From a virus: DNA of 64,000 nt. Positions 1 to 7,877 of this stretch are shown piece after piece (the stretch's first letter is position 1; each line of letters begins with the position of its first letter). The position numbers and the translations under genes are program-made. The DNA lies in the IMG/VR virus record IMGVR_UViG_3300042731_009409, positions 1-64,000 of that record; one strand, given 5' to 3'. Under the pieces are notes generated by a model. That model made no database searches. It worked only from the letters and a program-made list of their open reading frames with translations, and had not been told where the DNA came from.

Positions 1-1
1 T

Positions 2-376
2 GAATTTTCAACTAAAAGAGAACTCAAAACAAACCGCGAATTAAAAGACGAAATATCTATAAGTTGGAATATTGAAGGTGGTGCAAATCACCAACCATCT
101 GGCGGTCAAATGAAAAAAATTGAAATAGCTTGCGATTTAGCTTTGATGGATTTGGCCAGTTACAACAAACAAATTCCAGACATTTTGTTTCTTGACGAAA
201 TATTAGATGGGCTCGATGAACAGGGCGTCAAAAGAGTCCTTTTGTTATTGAGAGAATTGAAAAAAACCAGAAGCACTATTTTTGTTATTAGCCACAATTC
301 TTCAATGTCTGAAGATTTTGATAGAGTTATAAAGATAACAAAAAAGAACGGAATATCAAAATTAGAGGTTGCTTGA
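2..376 (+). CDS. SbcC/gp46-like recombination ATPase, C-terminal fragment
   Basis: The 5' end is cut off by the window edge; the frame is open from base 2. The visible 124 residues hold the C-terminal ATPase half of an SMC/Rad50/SbcC-type protein: the ABC signature SGGQ just before MKKIEIACDLAL, Walker B DILFLDEILDGLD with its D-loop, and the H-loop VISHNSS. In phages this family (T4 gp46) pairs with an Mre11-type nuclease (gp47) to process DNA ends for recombination-dependent replication; a nuclease partner would be expected upstream. The stop overlaps the next start (TGATG). RecN or RecF-type ATPases are less likely alternatives. Confidence 0.85.
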   Translation, partial: EFSTKRELKTNRELKDEISISWNIEGGANHQPSGGQMKKIEIACDLALMDLASYNKQIPDILFLDEILDGLDEQGVKRVLLLLRELKKTRSTIFVISHNSSMSEDFDRVIKITKKNGISKLEVA

Positions 377-834
377 TGGGTATTAGAGAACAAATATTGT
401 ATGGATTTGAAGTCGCTCCCTTTAAAATAATTTTCATAAATCCTTCTACATTTAGAGAAAAACAATTGAATGTTGTTCCAGATGTATTGACAAAAAGAAA
501 TAAAATAAGGCTCAAAGCATGTAAAATTTTAAGCAATATTGCATATGATCATATGCAGATTTATGACCCTGCCGGAAGGTTATACAGGACACATTATTTT
601 GTTTCTTCGGTTTCTTTTTTAGAAAAAACTTTGGTTGAATGTATTGATTTGTTTTATAAAATATCTGTTAATTTTTATAAAAATCGCGAGCTTGTTCGTT
701 ATATGGAAGGGAACAGAGGAACATTTCTTACGAAGAGAAACGATTTAAGGAGTTGGTTTAGACTAGAGATTGAAAAACACGCCAAAGAGAAGCATAACAT
801 TATACCTTGTATAAGGTTTGACGAATTGTGGTGA
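376..834 (+). CDS. Hypothetical protein
   Basis: A 152-residue basic protein that I do not recognise. ATG 376 is chosen because it overlaps the stop of the ATPase gene in a TGATG; a TTG one codon earlier is less likely. No motif, signal peptide or membrane segment is apparent. It lies between two recombination genes, which suggests but does not show a role in DNA metabolism. Confidence 0.75.
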   Translation: MGIREQILYGFEVAPFKIIFINPSTFREKQLNVVPDVLTKRNKIRLKACKILSNIAYDHMQIYDPAGRLYRTHYFVSSVSFLEKTLVECIDLFYKISVNFYKNRELVRYMEGNRGTFLTKRNDLRSWFRLEIEKHAKEKHNIIPCIRFDELW

Positions 835-841
835 GGTTGAA

Positions 842-1525
842 ATGATAGTACAAGGTTGGGATCTAGCCGTCAACCATAGTGGATATGTAGAATTGACAGA
901 CGGTGAACTATCAAACTTTTGGTATGTGACAAATAGGGTTGGCAGTGCGAATAGATCTAAAAAACACGGTTGTAGGCTTGTTTTGCCAAAAACTAAAGAT
1001 AAGTTCGTTCAAAATGTTTCTAGGTTGAATTTTGCACGAGAATTTATTGTAAAAAATGTATTAAAAGAAAATCCTGATTATGTTGGTGTTGAAAATTATT
1101 CTTATGCTTCAAAGGGTTCGGTTTATCAAATGGGCGAAATCGGAAGTGTTGCCAGAATATTGCTTTGGCGAACAGGAATACCTTTCAGACTGCATGATCC
1201 AATATCAGTCAAAATGTTTGTTACACATGACGGAACTTGTCAAAAAGATTTGGTTGAAAAATTTGTTTATGAGCGCTGGGATGTAGATTTTTCTGCTTAT
1301 AACCAACCAAAATCAAAAACTGGAAAAGAAGACAGAACGACAAGTGAAGATTTGTGCGATGCTTTCTCGATAGCAAAACTTGTCTGGACAGAGTTGTTGT
1401 TGAGAAAAGGAAAAATTAAATTAGAAGATATGCACGAAAAGGAAATCCAAGTTTTTAATAGAGTTACAAAAACTTATCCGGTTAATTTATTATCAAGAGA
1501 ATGGATACATAGGGATGTAAAATAG
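842..1525 (+). CDS. RuvC-like Holliday junction resolvase
   Basis: A 227-residue protein with a RuvC/RNase H-fold pattern. The N-terminal beta strand carries an acidic residue in MIVQGWDLA (D7). A second strand ends in YVGVENY (E84) and is followed by a helix-forming stretch YQMGEIGSVARI. Near residue 170, SEDLCDAFSIA supplies D170 and D173. These four acidic residues fit the metal-binding site of junction-cleaving endonucleases. The start is ATG 842, preceded by GAGG at 833-836; an upstream in-frame TTG would give eight extra residues. It probably resolves branched DNA before packaging. Confidence 0.8.
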   Translation: MIVQGWDLAVNHSGYVELTDGELSNFWYVTNRVGSANRSKKHGCRLVLPKTKDKFVQNVSRLNFAREFIVKNVLKENPDYVGVENYSYASKGSVYQMGEIGSVARILLWRTGIPFRLHDPISVKMFVTHDGTCQKDLVEKFVYERWDVDFSAYNQPKSKTGKEDRTTSEDLCDAFSIAKLVWTELLLRKGKIKLEDMHEKEIQVFNRVTKTYPVNLLSREWIHRDVK

Positions 1526-1532
1526 GTGTTAA

Positions 1533-1742
1533 ATGTCTGTAAAATTTAAAAAATGCAAAGTATTGTTTGAGACGACAAAAGCCTTACAGGTTTTTTCAAA
1601 AGATTTTTTCGAAAGTAGTGGTACAAATGTAGAATGGTTTCCCAAAAGCGCTATTCATGACGATTCCGAAGTTTATAAAACTGGCGATGTTGGAGTTTTA
1701 ATAATTAAGGACTGGTTTGCTATAAAAAAGAATTGGGTATAA
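1533..1742 (+). CDS. Small conserved-type phage protein with WFPKSAI motif
   Basis: A 69-residue protein. A strand pattern (KALQVFSKDF), then VEWFPKSAIHDDSEV and a C-terminal DWFAIKKNWV, resembles a small beta domain that recurs in phage and bacterial early regions with unknown function. The stop TAA shares its last base with the ATG of the following exonuclease gene (TAATG), so the two are probably translationally coupled. Confidence 0.7.
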   Translation: MSVKFKKCKVLFETTKALQVFSKDFFESSGTNVEWFPKSAIHDDSEVYKTGDVGVLIIKDWFAIKKNWV

Positions 1743-2656
1743 TGCTTTACAAGGATAAAAAGAAATTATTGATAGTTGACGGAAAGAATCTTACGTGGAG
1801 AATGACCGATGCTTTTTCAGATCTTTCTGTCGAAAGGGATGGGGATGATATAGCTACCGGGGGCATACATGGTTTTTTATCAACGATAATAAGGCTAAAA
1901 AAACAGTTTGCATGTAACGCAGTTGTTTGTTGGGAAGGCAAAAATAATTTCAGATATAAAATTTTTCCCGATTATAAAAAAAGAGATGAACCGACAGAGG
2001 AACAACTTGATTTAATACAAGAAGTAAACGATCAACAAAAAAGAATAATGGCCATATTAAAACATGCCGGAATAAAACAATATAAAGCTGTTGGGTGTGA
2101 AGCTGATGACATTATGGGCACCTTAGCAAGCAAGTGGACTCTCAACGGAACTAAACAGGCCATAATATACACTGGAGACTCTGATCTTAGACAATGTGTA
2201 ACAGACTATACCTTGGTGCTTTCGCCTAACAGAAAGGGTTCTGACATCCTATATGACGTAAACGAGGTTTATAAAAAAGATGGCGTTTGGCCTAAATATG
2301 TTCCTGATCTAAAAGCTTTGGCCGGTGACTCATCTGATAAAATACCGGGTGTTTTGGGCATTGGGCAAAAAACTGCAGAAAAATTAATCAATCAGTACGG
2401 CAGTGTGAAAAAAATTATAAAAGCGGCAAGGAAGGATTTTAAAGATTGGCCTGTTGCAGATAGATTTAAACCTACGATAGTTGATGAGAAGAAAGCTATT
2501 TTGAAATATAAGAAGCTTACTACAATATTAAATAATGCAGACAAAAAACTTATAAAACCAAAATACAACAAAAACAAATTGTTGAAACATCTAAGATTTT
2601 ACAAGTTGTTGAGTATAATGATACCAAATGAGTTAATTAATTTGATGGAGGAATAA
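1742..2656 (+). CDS. 5'-3' exonuclease, FEN/Pol I N-domain family
   Basis: A 304-residue protein matching the stand-alone 5' nuclease of phages (T5 D15 or T4 RNase H type). The metal-binding acidic residues are in order: D13 in LLIVDGKN, E120/D122/D123 in GCEADDIMG, D146/D148 in YTGDSDLRQ, and D196/D199 in LAGDSSDKIPG. The helix-3-turn-helix GVLGIGQKTA follows at about 203-212. It removes RNA primers and flaps. ATG 1742 is used because it overlaps the upstream stop; a TTG three codons earlier is less likely. All catalytic positions appear intact. Confidence 0.93.
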   Translation: MLYKDKKKLLIVDGKNLTWRMTDAFSDLSVERDGDDIATGGIHGFLSTIIRLKKQFACNAVVCWEGKNNFRYKIFPDYKKRDEPTEEQLDLIQEVNDQQKRIMAILKHAGIKQYKAVGCEADDIMGTLASKWTLNGTKQAIIYTGDSDLRQCVTDYTLVLSPNRKGSDILYDVNEVYKKDGVWPKYVPDLKALAGDSSDKIPGVLGIGQKTAEKLINQYGSVKKIIKAARKDFKDWPVADRFKPTIVDEKKAILKYKKLTTILNNADKKLIKPKYNKNKLLKHLRFYKLLSIMIPNELINLMEE

Positions 2657-2980
2657 ATGACCGAAGACAAGGGCGTTGGTTACAATTATAGCTTGAAGAG
2701 GAGTGGAACTAAATTTAAATTCGAATTGGAATTGGATTTTTTAAACGAAGAAAATTTAAAAAATTACGAGAAAGAATTGGAAGATAAAAAATTGTCTTTG
2801 AAATATGCTATTATTACTTTCATAAAGAATCATATTTTAAGGAATTGTATTGAAAGATTGGCTTCTGGTGAATCACGAAATGTAATAACCTTCACGACAA
2901 AATGCATGAAGTGCATGAAGTGTGGAAAAATAAAAAGCTTTGTCGGCAATGCGACAAACCAATTCAAATTACTTGCATAG
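2657..2980 (+). CDS. Hypothetical protein with Cys-rich tail
   Basis: A 107-residue charged protein starting at the ATG directly after the exonuclease stop. The first 75 residues look like a regular alpha/beta protein. The tail contains CMKCMKCGK, partly created by a 9-bp tandem duplication (gcatgaagt twice). Another frame at 2902-2988 is equally protein-like and encodes KLCRQCDKPIQITC, so the true C-terminus is uncertain: either an overlapping gene or a lesion that moved the end out of frame. Function unknown. Confidence 0.6.
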   Translation: MTEDKGVGYNYSLKRSGTKFKFELELDFLNEENLKNYEKELEDKKLSLKYAIITFIKNHILRNCIERLASGESRNVITFTTKCMKCMKCGKIKSFVGNATNQFKLLA

Positions 2981-2988
2981 AGGAATAA
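2902..2988 (+). CDS. Possible overlapping Cys-rich ORF or displaced C-terminus
   Basis: A 28-codon frame, -1 relative to the preceding gene, ending in LCRQCDKPIQITCIEE. The CxxC-x7-C pattern and the Trp and Lys usage look more like real coding sequence than the tail of the other frame. It has no SD sequence in front of its ATG, and I find no in-phase canonical slippery heptamer joining the frames. It may be the original C-terminus of the 2657 gene. From 2989 to 3102 no convincing gene is seen. Confidence 0.3.
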   Translation: MHEVHEVWKNKKLCRQCDKPIQITCIEE

Positions 2989-3102
2989 TTGGCCGATATT
3001 ATTATACGAGCACTCATGGGGCTAGGCATTTAGGTGTTGATATTTCCAGAACAATAAAAATGAAATCAGAGAATATCGTCATGGAGGGAAACTTAGTTAA
3101 AA

Positions 3103-3669
3103 ATGAAAAAGAAAGAAAAATTGAGAATATTGCGCAACGAGTGGGATAATTGTCAAAGATGTGATTTATATAGAGATAGACACAATGTTGTACATTATAG
3201 AGGAAAAACAAAATCCAAGATATTCGTAATAGGTGAGGCGCCAGGTAAGGAAGAAGACTTAAAAGGGAAACCCTTTGTTGGAAAATCAGGAAAGGTTTTG
3301 GACGAATTGATTAATGAGTTTGATTGTGATTTTTTTATAGCCAATACACTTGCTTGTCGTCCACCAAACAACAGAAGGCCCATGTCATATGAAATCAGAA
3401 CCTGTAAAGAACGTTTATACGAAATGGTAAGGATAATAAAACCAAAGGTTTTTATCTTCCTCGGTTTGACTCCGGCCAGATATCTGGCTGGAATAACTGT
3501 TTTAGGACCATGGAAAGGGAAAATAGTTGATTTTACTTTTGATGGTAAAAAAGAATATAAAGCAGTTATAACTTATCATCCATCATATTATTTAAGAAAT
3601 AGAAATAAAAAACTGAGAAACGAAATACTAGGACATTTTAAAATAGCTGTTGAATATTTGGAGAAATAA
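3103..3669 (+). CDS. Uracil-DNA glycosylase, family 4 (Fe-S type)
   Basis: A 188-residue protein. Motif 1 is GEAPGKEEDLKGKPFVG (44-60), with the following GKSGK, and motif 2 is TYHPSYYLR around H159. Four cysteines at 17, 20, 85 and 101 match the spacing of the 4Fe-4S cluster of family 4 enzymes. It removes uracil from DNA as the first step of base excision repair. The start is ATG 3103, with GGAGGG about 14 bases upstream. Small family 4-like domains also occur in some phages with other roles in replication, but all key residues are present here. Confidence 0.92.
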   Translation: MKKKEKLRILRNEWDNCQRCDLYRDRHNVVHYRGKTKSKIFVIGEAPGKEEDLKGKPFVGKSGKVLDELINEFDCDFFIANTLACRPPNNRRPMSYEIRTCKERLYEMVRIIKPKVFIFLGLTPARYLAGITVLGPWKGKIVDFTFDGKKEYKAVITYHPSYYLRNRNKKLRNEILGHFKIAVEYLEK

Positions 3670-3894
3670 ATGCCAAATCCAAAAAACGATTATGAGACAA
3701 CCGATCTTTTTAATTTTGTAAAATATGAATGTAAAACGAACGATAGTTGTGATATTGAAAAGTTGAGTAAAAAAATTGATTATTTGATTGAAAAGGTTGA
3801 ATTTATAGAAAATAAAATTCAACTCATATTTGGAAATTATGTATTGATAAGAAATAGATTTATAAACATTGGAAAGGACCTTTTAAATAGATGA
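3670..3894 (+). CDS. Hypothetical protein, coiled-coil-like
   Basis: A 74-residue protein. Residues 25-55 have the charge and hydrophobic periodicity of a short coiled coil (IEKLSKKIDYLIEKVEFIE). The start follows the glycosylase stop directly and its own stop overlaps the next ATG (ATGA). Function unknown. Confidence 0.65.
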   Translation: MPNPKNDYETTDLFNFVKYECKTNDSCDIEKLSKKIDYLIEKVEFIENKIQLIFGNYVLIRNRFINIGKDLLNR

Positions 3895-4247
3895 CGACTA
3901 GAACAGAAAGAATGGAATTTGCAAGAAAAAGAAATAGGCGCAACAAGAAGCTTGAAAAAGCAAAAAAACATCCGAACGGAAGATCTATACAGGATTTTAT
4001 GTTTTTACAAAACATAAAAGGTGATTATAGAAACTATGTTGTTTTGAATCAAGACACGATGATGGATTACAGATCTACTTATAATATCGAGTATACAAAT
4101 TCCCCAGATTTTGATGATGATGATATATTTTTAATACATAAAAAAGAGTTGCATAAATTAATAGGTGAACGTTCTAGAGATTTTTGGCATCCTGTTATAG
4201 GGCGTATAGTTGATGTTCCAAGAACAAAAGGTAAGAAAGATTTGTAA
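3891..4247 (+). CDS. Hypothetical basic protein
   Basis: A 118-residue protein with a very basic N-terminus (residues 1-30, ERMEFARKRNRRNKKLEKAK), an acidic stretch DFDDDD near residue 75 and a basic C-terminus. Nucleic-acid binding is plausible but not shown. It is coupled to the previous gene by an ATGA overlap. No family is recognised. Confidence 0.7.
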   Translation: MTTRTERMEFARKRNRRNKKLEKAKKHPNGRSIQDFMFLQNIKGDYRNYVVLNQDTMMDYRSTYNIEYTNSPDFDDDDIFLIHKKELHKLIGERSRDFWHPVIGRIVDVPRTKGKKDL

Positions 4248-4256
4248 AAAATTATT

Positions 4257-4472
4257 ATGAAACGTTCTGGTTATATGTCAAGAATGGATTTGTTGCAACT
4301 TGATAAACAAATAGAAAACGGTGAAATAACAATTTTTAGATTGTCGTATTGTTATAATTGTAATAGGGATGTTATAAAGCATAAAAAGTTTTGTTGTAAA
4401 AAATGTATGGATGAATATCAATCTAAACCTGCGGTTGAAAAAATGAGAGATATAATAAAAGGAAAAAAATGA
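4257..4472 (+). CDS. Small zinc-ribbon-like protein
   Basis: A 71-residue protein with CYNC at about 32-35 and KFCCKKCMDEY around 47-55. The paired CxxC knuckles suggest a zinc ribbon or treble-clef fold. The basic C-terminus (MRDIIKGKK) overlaps the next start in an ATGA. It may be a small regulatory or nucleic-acid-binding protein; no specific family is recognised. Confidence 0.7.
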   Translation: MKRSGYMSRMDLLQLDKQIENGEITIFRLSYCYNCNRDVIKHKKFCCKKCMDEYQSKPAVEKMRDIIKGKK

Positions 4473-4693
4473 AAACGGATAAGTTTTTTAGGGAACTAGG
4501 AAAAGCGGTAAATGGGTTTGTTGAATTGGAAACCAGCTTGGGAACGATAAGAAGAGGTAAAATAACCGGTTTTACACATAAGAGGATTTTTTTTAATGGT
4601 GAGCGTGTTGACATGATCGTTGAAATTGAGTTAAATAATGATCCGGGAGACAGAATACCGATAACGGAGATTTTAAAATATTCTGTCATTTAG
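4469..4693 (+). CDS. Small beta-barrel-like protein (Sm-like pattern)
   Basis: A 74-residue protein with an N-terminal helix (KFFRELGKAVNGF) followed by short beta strands: VELETSLGTIRRGKITGFTH, RIFFNGERVDMIVEIEL and a final ITEILKYSV. The helix plus five-strand order resembles Sm/LSm-type barrels, a structural guess only. It is coupled to the previous gene by ATGA. Function unknown. Confidence 0.65.
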   Translation: MKTDKFFRELGKAVNGFVELETSLGTIRRGKITGFTHKRIFFNGERVDMIVEIELNNDPGDRIPITEILKYSVI

Positions 4694-4697
4694 ATTT

Positions 4698-4907
4698 ATG
4701 TTTGGAAAAATCTTTAAGAAAAAGAATAAAATAATTTGCACAAATTGTATTGTTTTGGAAAACAAAATAAAAAATTTGCAAAGAAATTATTTCGACTGTT
4801 TAGAAATGTTAGATCAATGTATGAACATTATAAACGTGTTGAGAAGAATTCCGATCGAATACAAAGAAAAAGCTGACGCATTACTGAGTTTTTTGGACGA
4901 TGGATAA
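4698..4907 (+). CDS. Hypothetical small protein
   Basis: A 69-residue protein with a CTNC motif at 14-17 followed by a predicted helical region with further Cys residues. It overlaps the methyltransferase start by eight bases. Not recognised; one of several small Cys-pair proteins in this cluster. Confidence 0.6.
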   Translation: MFGKIFKKKNKIICTNCIVLENKIKNLQRNYFDCLEMLDQCMNIINVLRRIPIEYKEKADALLSFLDDG

Positions 4908-5496
4908 AAAAACAATAGAAACAATCATGTCTACTGGAAAAGATGATTATGGTACTCCCCAATGGTTGTTCGATCGTCTTAATGATATATTTAATTTTGA
5001 TATAGATGTTTGTGCATCGGATTGGAATTACAAAGTTAAAAAATATTTTTCGGAAAAAAACAATTCATTTAGAAAAAAATGGCGTGGTAATTGTTTTATG
5101 AATCCGCCATACTCAAAAGCACAAAGCAAATGTTTGCCAGATTGCTCAAAAACGGTCTGTAACAGGCGTGGTTATCATTTGGTCGATGATAAACCGGGTT
5201 TATTTGATTGGGTTGACAGGGCGCATAGACAGTCTGAGCAGTATAAATCTGCGATAGCATGTCTCTTGCCAGCTAGGACTGACACAAAATGGTTCGAAAT
5301 CGTTTTTAAACATTCCTTTTGTATCTGTTTTATTCCTGGTAGGCTGAAATTTTTGGTAAAGGGTGGAATATCAAAATTTTGTGCTCCATTTCCAAGTTGC
5401 ATTGTTGTGTTCAATGGAAATTCCAAAATTGACAGAAGTAGAATTCTGAATGGTTTAAAAAGAATAGGTCATGTTGCGAAAATTGAAAAACCCTAA
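4900..5496 (+). CDS. DNA N6-adenine methyltransferase, phage Dam-like
   Basis: A 198-residue protein of the phage Dam-like family (DNA N-6-adenine methyltransferase). It has the N-terminal signature DDYGTPQWLFDRLN (15-28), IDVCAS, and the catalytic motif NPPY at 68-71. It transfers a methyl group from S-adenosylmethionine to adenine, usually in phages to protect DNA from host restriction or to mark it. Residues 78-90 insert two extra Cys pairs (CLPDCSKTVC), a possible metal-binding loop seen in some members. No partner restriction enzyme is visible. Confidence 0.88.
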   Translation: MDKKTIETIMSTGKDDYGTPQWLFDRLNDIFNFDIDVCASDWNYKVKKYFSEKNNSFRKKWRGNCFMNPPYSKAQSKCLPDCSKTVCNRRGYHLVDDKPGLFDWVDRAHRQSEQYKSAIACLLPARTDTKWFEIVFKHSFCICFIPGRLKFLVKGGISKFCAPFPSCIVVFNGNSKIDRSRILNGLKRIGHVAKIEKP

Positions 5497-5947
5497 TAGT
5501 TTTGATTTTGTCGTTTTCGAACGCTATTGGTCTTTTTTGTTGGGTGAGGAATATAGGGATATTACGATTAAAATTGTCTGTTCGAGTTTTGGTATAACTA
5601 TTGAAGAACTTGACATTATTTTGCATTCTGTCCACCAATATAAAATGAGGAAAACGGTTGAAATTTATAATAAATTAAAATTGAATAATTTATTAATTGG
5701 ACAAATAACTAATTTTCATTATGATCCACCAACAGATATATGTGGTTTTACCTTGGTGCTGGATGACATTGAATATTATAATCATGATTGCACGATCATA
5801 TTTTACAATGGTTTTATTTGTCTTCCATATTCTAGAGAGATTGTTATTTCGGTTTACAAAAAAGATTTACATATAGTAGACTTGGAAAAGATTTTTTCGC
5901 AACATTTTTTGCCGGAGGACAAATGTCAAACAACGTTCGGTTTGTAA
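5471..5947 (+). CDS. Hypothetical protein
   Basis: A 158-residue protein overlapping the methyltransferase by 26 bases and the next gene by 25. An N-terminal helical part (residues 1-55, with an HTH-like stretch near ITIKIVCSSFGITIEELD) is followed by a beta-rich part. Not recognised. The long overlaps at both ends make the exact start uncertain. Confidence 0.6.
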   Translation: MLRKLKNPNSFDFVVFERYWSFLLGEEYRDITIKIVCSSFGITIEELDIILHSVHQYKMRKTVEIYNKLKLNNLLIGQITNFHYDPPTDICGFTLVLDDIEYYNHDCTIIFYNGFICLPYSREIVISVYKKDLHIVDLEKIFSQHFLPEDKCQTTFGL

Positions 5948-6159
5948 AGGTGAATAGGTGTTATTCTCATGCACCAAATTTAACTATAACATGGGAAAGC
6001 GAGAATGAAACTTGTCCGTTGTGTGCTTGTTACAGCGCCAACGAAAAACTTGTTAGAAAAGTTGAGAAGTTAAAAAAAAGAATACAAAATATTAAAAAAA
6101 TGCTTGAAAAAAATGGAATAATGATAGATAAGTATAAGAAAGATAGATTACCGTTTTAG
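5923..6159 (+). CDS. Hypothetical small protein, CPLC motif and coiled coil
   Basis: A 78-residue protein starting at ATG 5923 behind CCGGAGG. CPLCACY at about 31-37 could be half of a zinc site. It is followed by a basic amphipathic stretch (KLVRKVEKLKKRIQNIKKML) typical of a short coiled coil. Function unknown. Confidence 0.65.
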   Translation: MSNNVRFVKVNRCYSHAPNLTITWESENETCPLCACYSANEKLVRKVEKLKKRIQNIKKMLEKNGIMIDKYKKDRLPF

Positions 6160-6190
6160 GTAGTCTAAATTGTTTTTATAAGGAGGAACA

Positions 6191-6520
6191 ATGCCAAAAG
6201 GTAAACGCCAATCACCAAATGATAAACTTGCTGATATGATCAAAAAACAGATTGGTCACAGAACAAATCCGTCAACATGCTCTAATTGTCAATCATCGTC
6301 GGTTTCGACTGATGGTAAAATGATTTGTAGTTTTGCTAAGGACTTTGTTATTTTTGAAGTTAGCAAACAAGAAACTTGTGATAAATGGACGAAGAAGCGC
6401 AAAAAGAGAGAAAAGAAACTTGATTCGGATGGAAAATCTGTAAAGAAAGAAAAAGGTCAAAAGAAAACTAAAGAGCTTAAAACACAACCTCAAACCCAAA
6501 CTCAAACTCAAAAAAAGTAG
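6191..6520 (+). CDS. Small Cys-containing protein with highly basic tail
   Basis: A 109-residue protein with a strong SD (AAGGAGG at 6180-6186) before ATG 6191. Cysteines in CSNCQ, ICSF and TCDKW (about 30-68) have zinc-finger-like spacing. The last 40 residues are Lys-rich and end in a Q/T repeat (TQPQTQTQTQKK). Nucleic-acid binding is a reasonable guess; family unknown. Confidence 0.75.
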   Translation: MPKGKRQSPNDKLADMIKKQIGHRTNPSTCSNCQSSSVSTDGKMICSFAKDFVIFEVSKQETCDKWTKKRKKREKKLDSDGKSVKKEKGQKKTKELKTQPQTQTQTQKK

Positions 6521-6563
6521 CTTTTCCAATTTTTAATAAAATTATAAAAAAAAGGAAAACAAA

Positions 6564-7157
6564 ATGACAGAATCTGTCTTGGTGGTTCCGTCTGTTTTAT
6601 TAAATGACAAATGTGGTATAACAAAAGTAAGCATGGGTTTATTTTGCAGTATAAAGCAAAAGATAGATAACTTCGGATTGTTCAAGAAGCGTTCTGGAGT
6701 GGAGAATGACCCAAAATTTAAACAGATAATACCATATGTCGTTTTTAGGTGTGGATACGAATATTTTGTTTATCAGAGGGGAAAAAAGTCGGGCGAACAA
6801 AGATTAGTTGGAAAATATTCCTTGGGTATAGGCGGACATATAAACCCTTGCGATGGCTTTGGAAATTATGGTTCGTATCTTAATGCAACAAAAAGAGAAA
6901 TAAAAGAAGAAATTGAGATTAATGATTGGGAATTGGGTCAACCAATGGCAATTATAAATGATAATACTACAGATGTAGGTAAGGTTCATTTTGGTATTGT
7001 TCATTTGTGTACTTTAAAACACACAAGGATAATACCAAAAGAAGAACAAATTGTGAATTCTAAATTTGTTCATTTCGATAAAATTCAAGAATTTGAAGAT
7101 AAATTTGAAAATTGGTCCAAGTTGTTTATTGATATGGCCAAGAAAGTTTTAATTTAG
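6564..7157 (+). CDS. Nudix hydrolase (COG4112-like phosphoesterase)
   Basis: A 197-residue protein with a Nudix box: GIGGH at 88-92 and the catalytic helix ATKREIKEEIEI at 108-119, supplying the R-E-x-x-E-E core. The loop between the conserved Gly and the catalytic Arg is longer than in classical MutT, as I recall for the predicted phosphoesterase group COG4112. The enzyme should hydrolyse a nucleoside diphosphate linked to another moiety; the substrate is unknown. It lies two genes before thymidylate synthase, consistent with nucleotide metabolism. Confidence 0.85.
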   Translation: MTESVLVVPSVLLNDKCGITKVSMGLFCSIKQKIDNFGLFKKRSGVENDPKFKQIIPYVVFRCGYEYFVYQRGKKSGEQRLVGKYSLGIGGHINPCDGFGNYGSYLNATKREIKEEIEINDWELGQPMAIINDNTTDVGKVHFGIVHLCTLKHTRIIPKEEQIVNSKFVHFDKIQEFEDKFENWSKLFIDMAKKVLI

Positions 7158-7166
7158 GAGGAAGTT

Positions 7167-7874
7167 ATGTTTGAGAATATTACAAAAAGATTTATTAATG
7201 AGACTAGAGCACAACTATTGACAGAAACAAGTGTTGAAAATTTTTGTTATTTAATATCACTTGCAACTGGCAAATCAATATGTGTTGATGATATTAAAAC
7301 AGAGCCATTTTTTGGTTTTAGAGTAAATAAAATTGTGGAACAATGTTTTGAAAATAACAGAGATATTTTTGATAATTATGTACTTAATTTTAAAGGCGTT
7401 GTGCCTCTTTGGCTTTATTATAGATTTTCAGAAAACTTTCTTATAAAATCTTTAAAAGAATCGGAAGTTTCAATTGTTGAGCGTATCAAAAATTGTAATG
7501 ATTATAAAAATTTATTTCAAAATAATTTTTATTCTGATTCTGAACTTTTTGAAATAGAACAAATAGCCAAAGAATTAAAATCAGATCATAGAGTTGTTGA
7601 TAATGGTTGTTTATATAATTCTATCCCGGCAGATTTTTTAATTCATATATACTTTTCGCTTTCATTTAATGAGATTAATAACTTTGTTAATGTTCCTTTG
7701 AGCTGCGATTTGTCTCCTGGTTCGCCGTTTGATCAACTGTTTTTGACAGTTTTGTCTAGTACGCAAAATTCATCAAGAATCGGATTTTTGCTTCGCGGAG
7801 AAAATTTTTGTTCGAAAATGAAGGCATTAAAGAAGTTTGAGCAGTTGAGGGAAAAGGATTATATAACTAGGTAA
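7167..7874 (+). CDS. Hypothetical protein
   Basis: A 235-residue acidic, mostly helical protein with an excellent SD (AGGAGG at 7157-7162) and ATG 7167. No catalytic motif, signal peptide or membrane segment is seen. It sits between the Nudix hydrolase and ThyX and is probably co-transcribed with them. Not recognised. Confidence 0.75.
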   Translation: MFENITKRFINETRAQLLTETSVENFCYLISLATGKSICVDDIKTEPFFGFRVNKIVEQCFENNRDIFDNYVLNFKGVVPLWLYYRFSENFLIKSLKESEVSIVERIKNCNDYKNLFQNNFYSDSELFEIEQIAKELKSDHRVVDNGCLYNSIPADFLIHIYFSLSFNEINNFVNVPLSCDLSPGSPFDQLFLTVLSSTQNSSRIGFLLRGENFCSKMKALKKFEQLREKDYITR

Positions 7875-7877
7875 AAA

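Noticed and set aside
2940-3149. + strand ORF of 69 codons between the Cys-rich gene and the glycosylase
   Set aside because: It overlaps the glycosylase start by 47 bases, has no SD and no protein-like pattern; treated as part of a degraded stretch.
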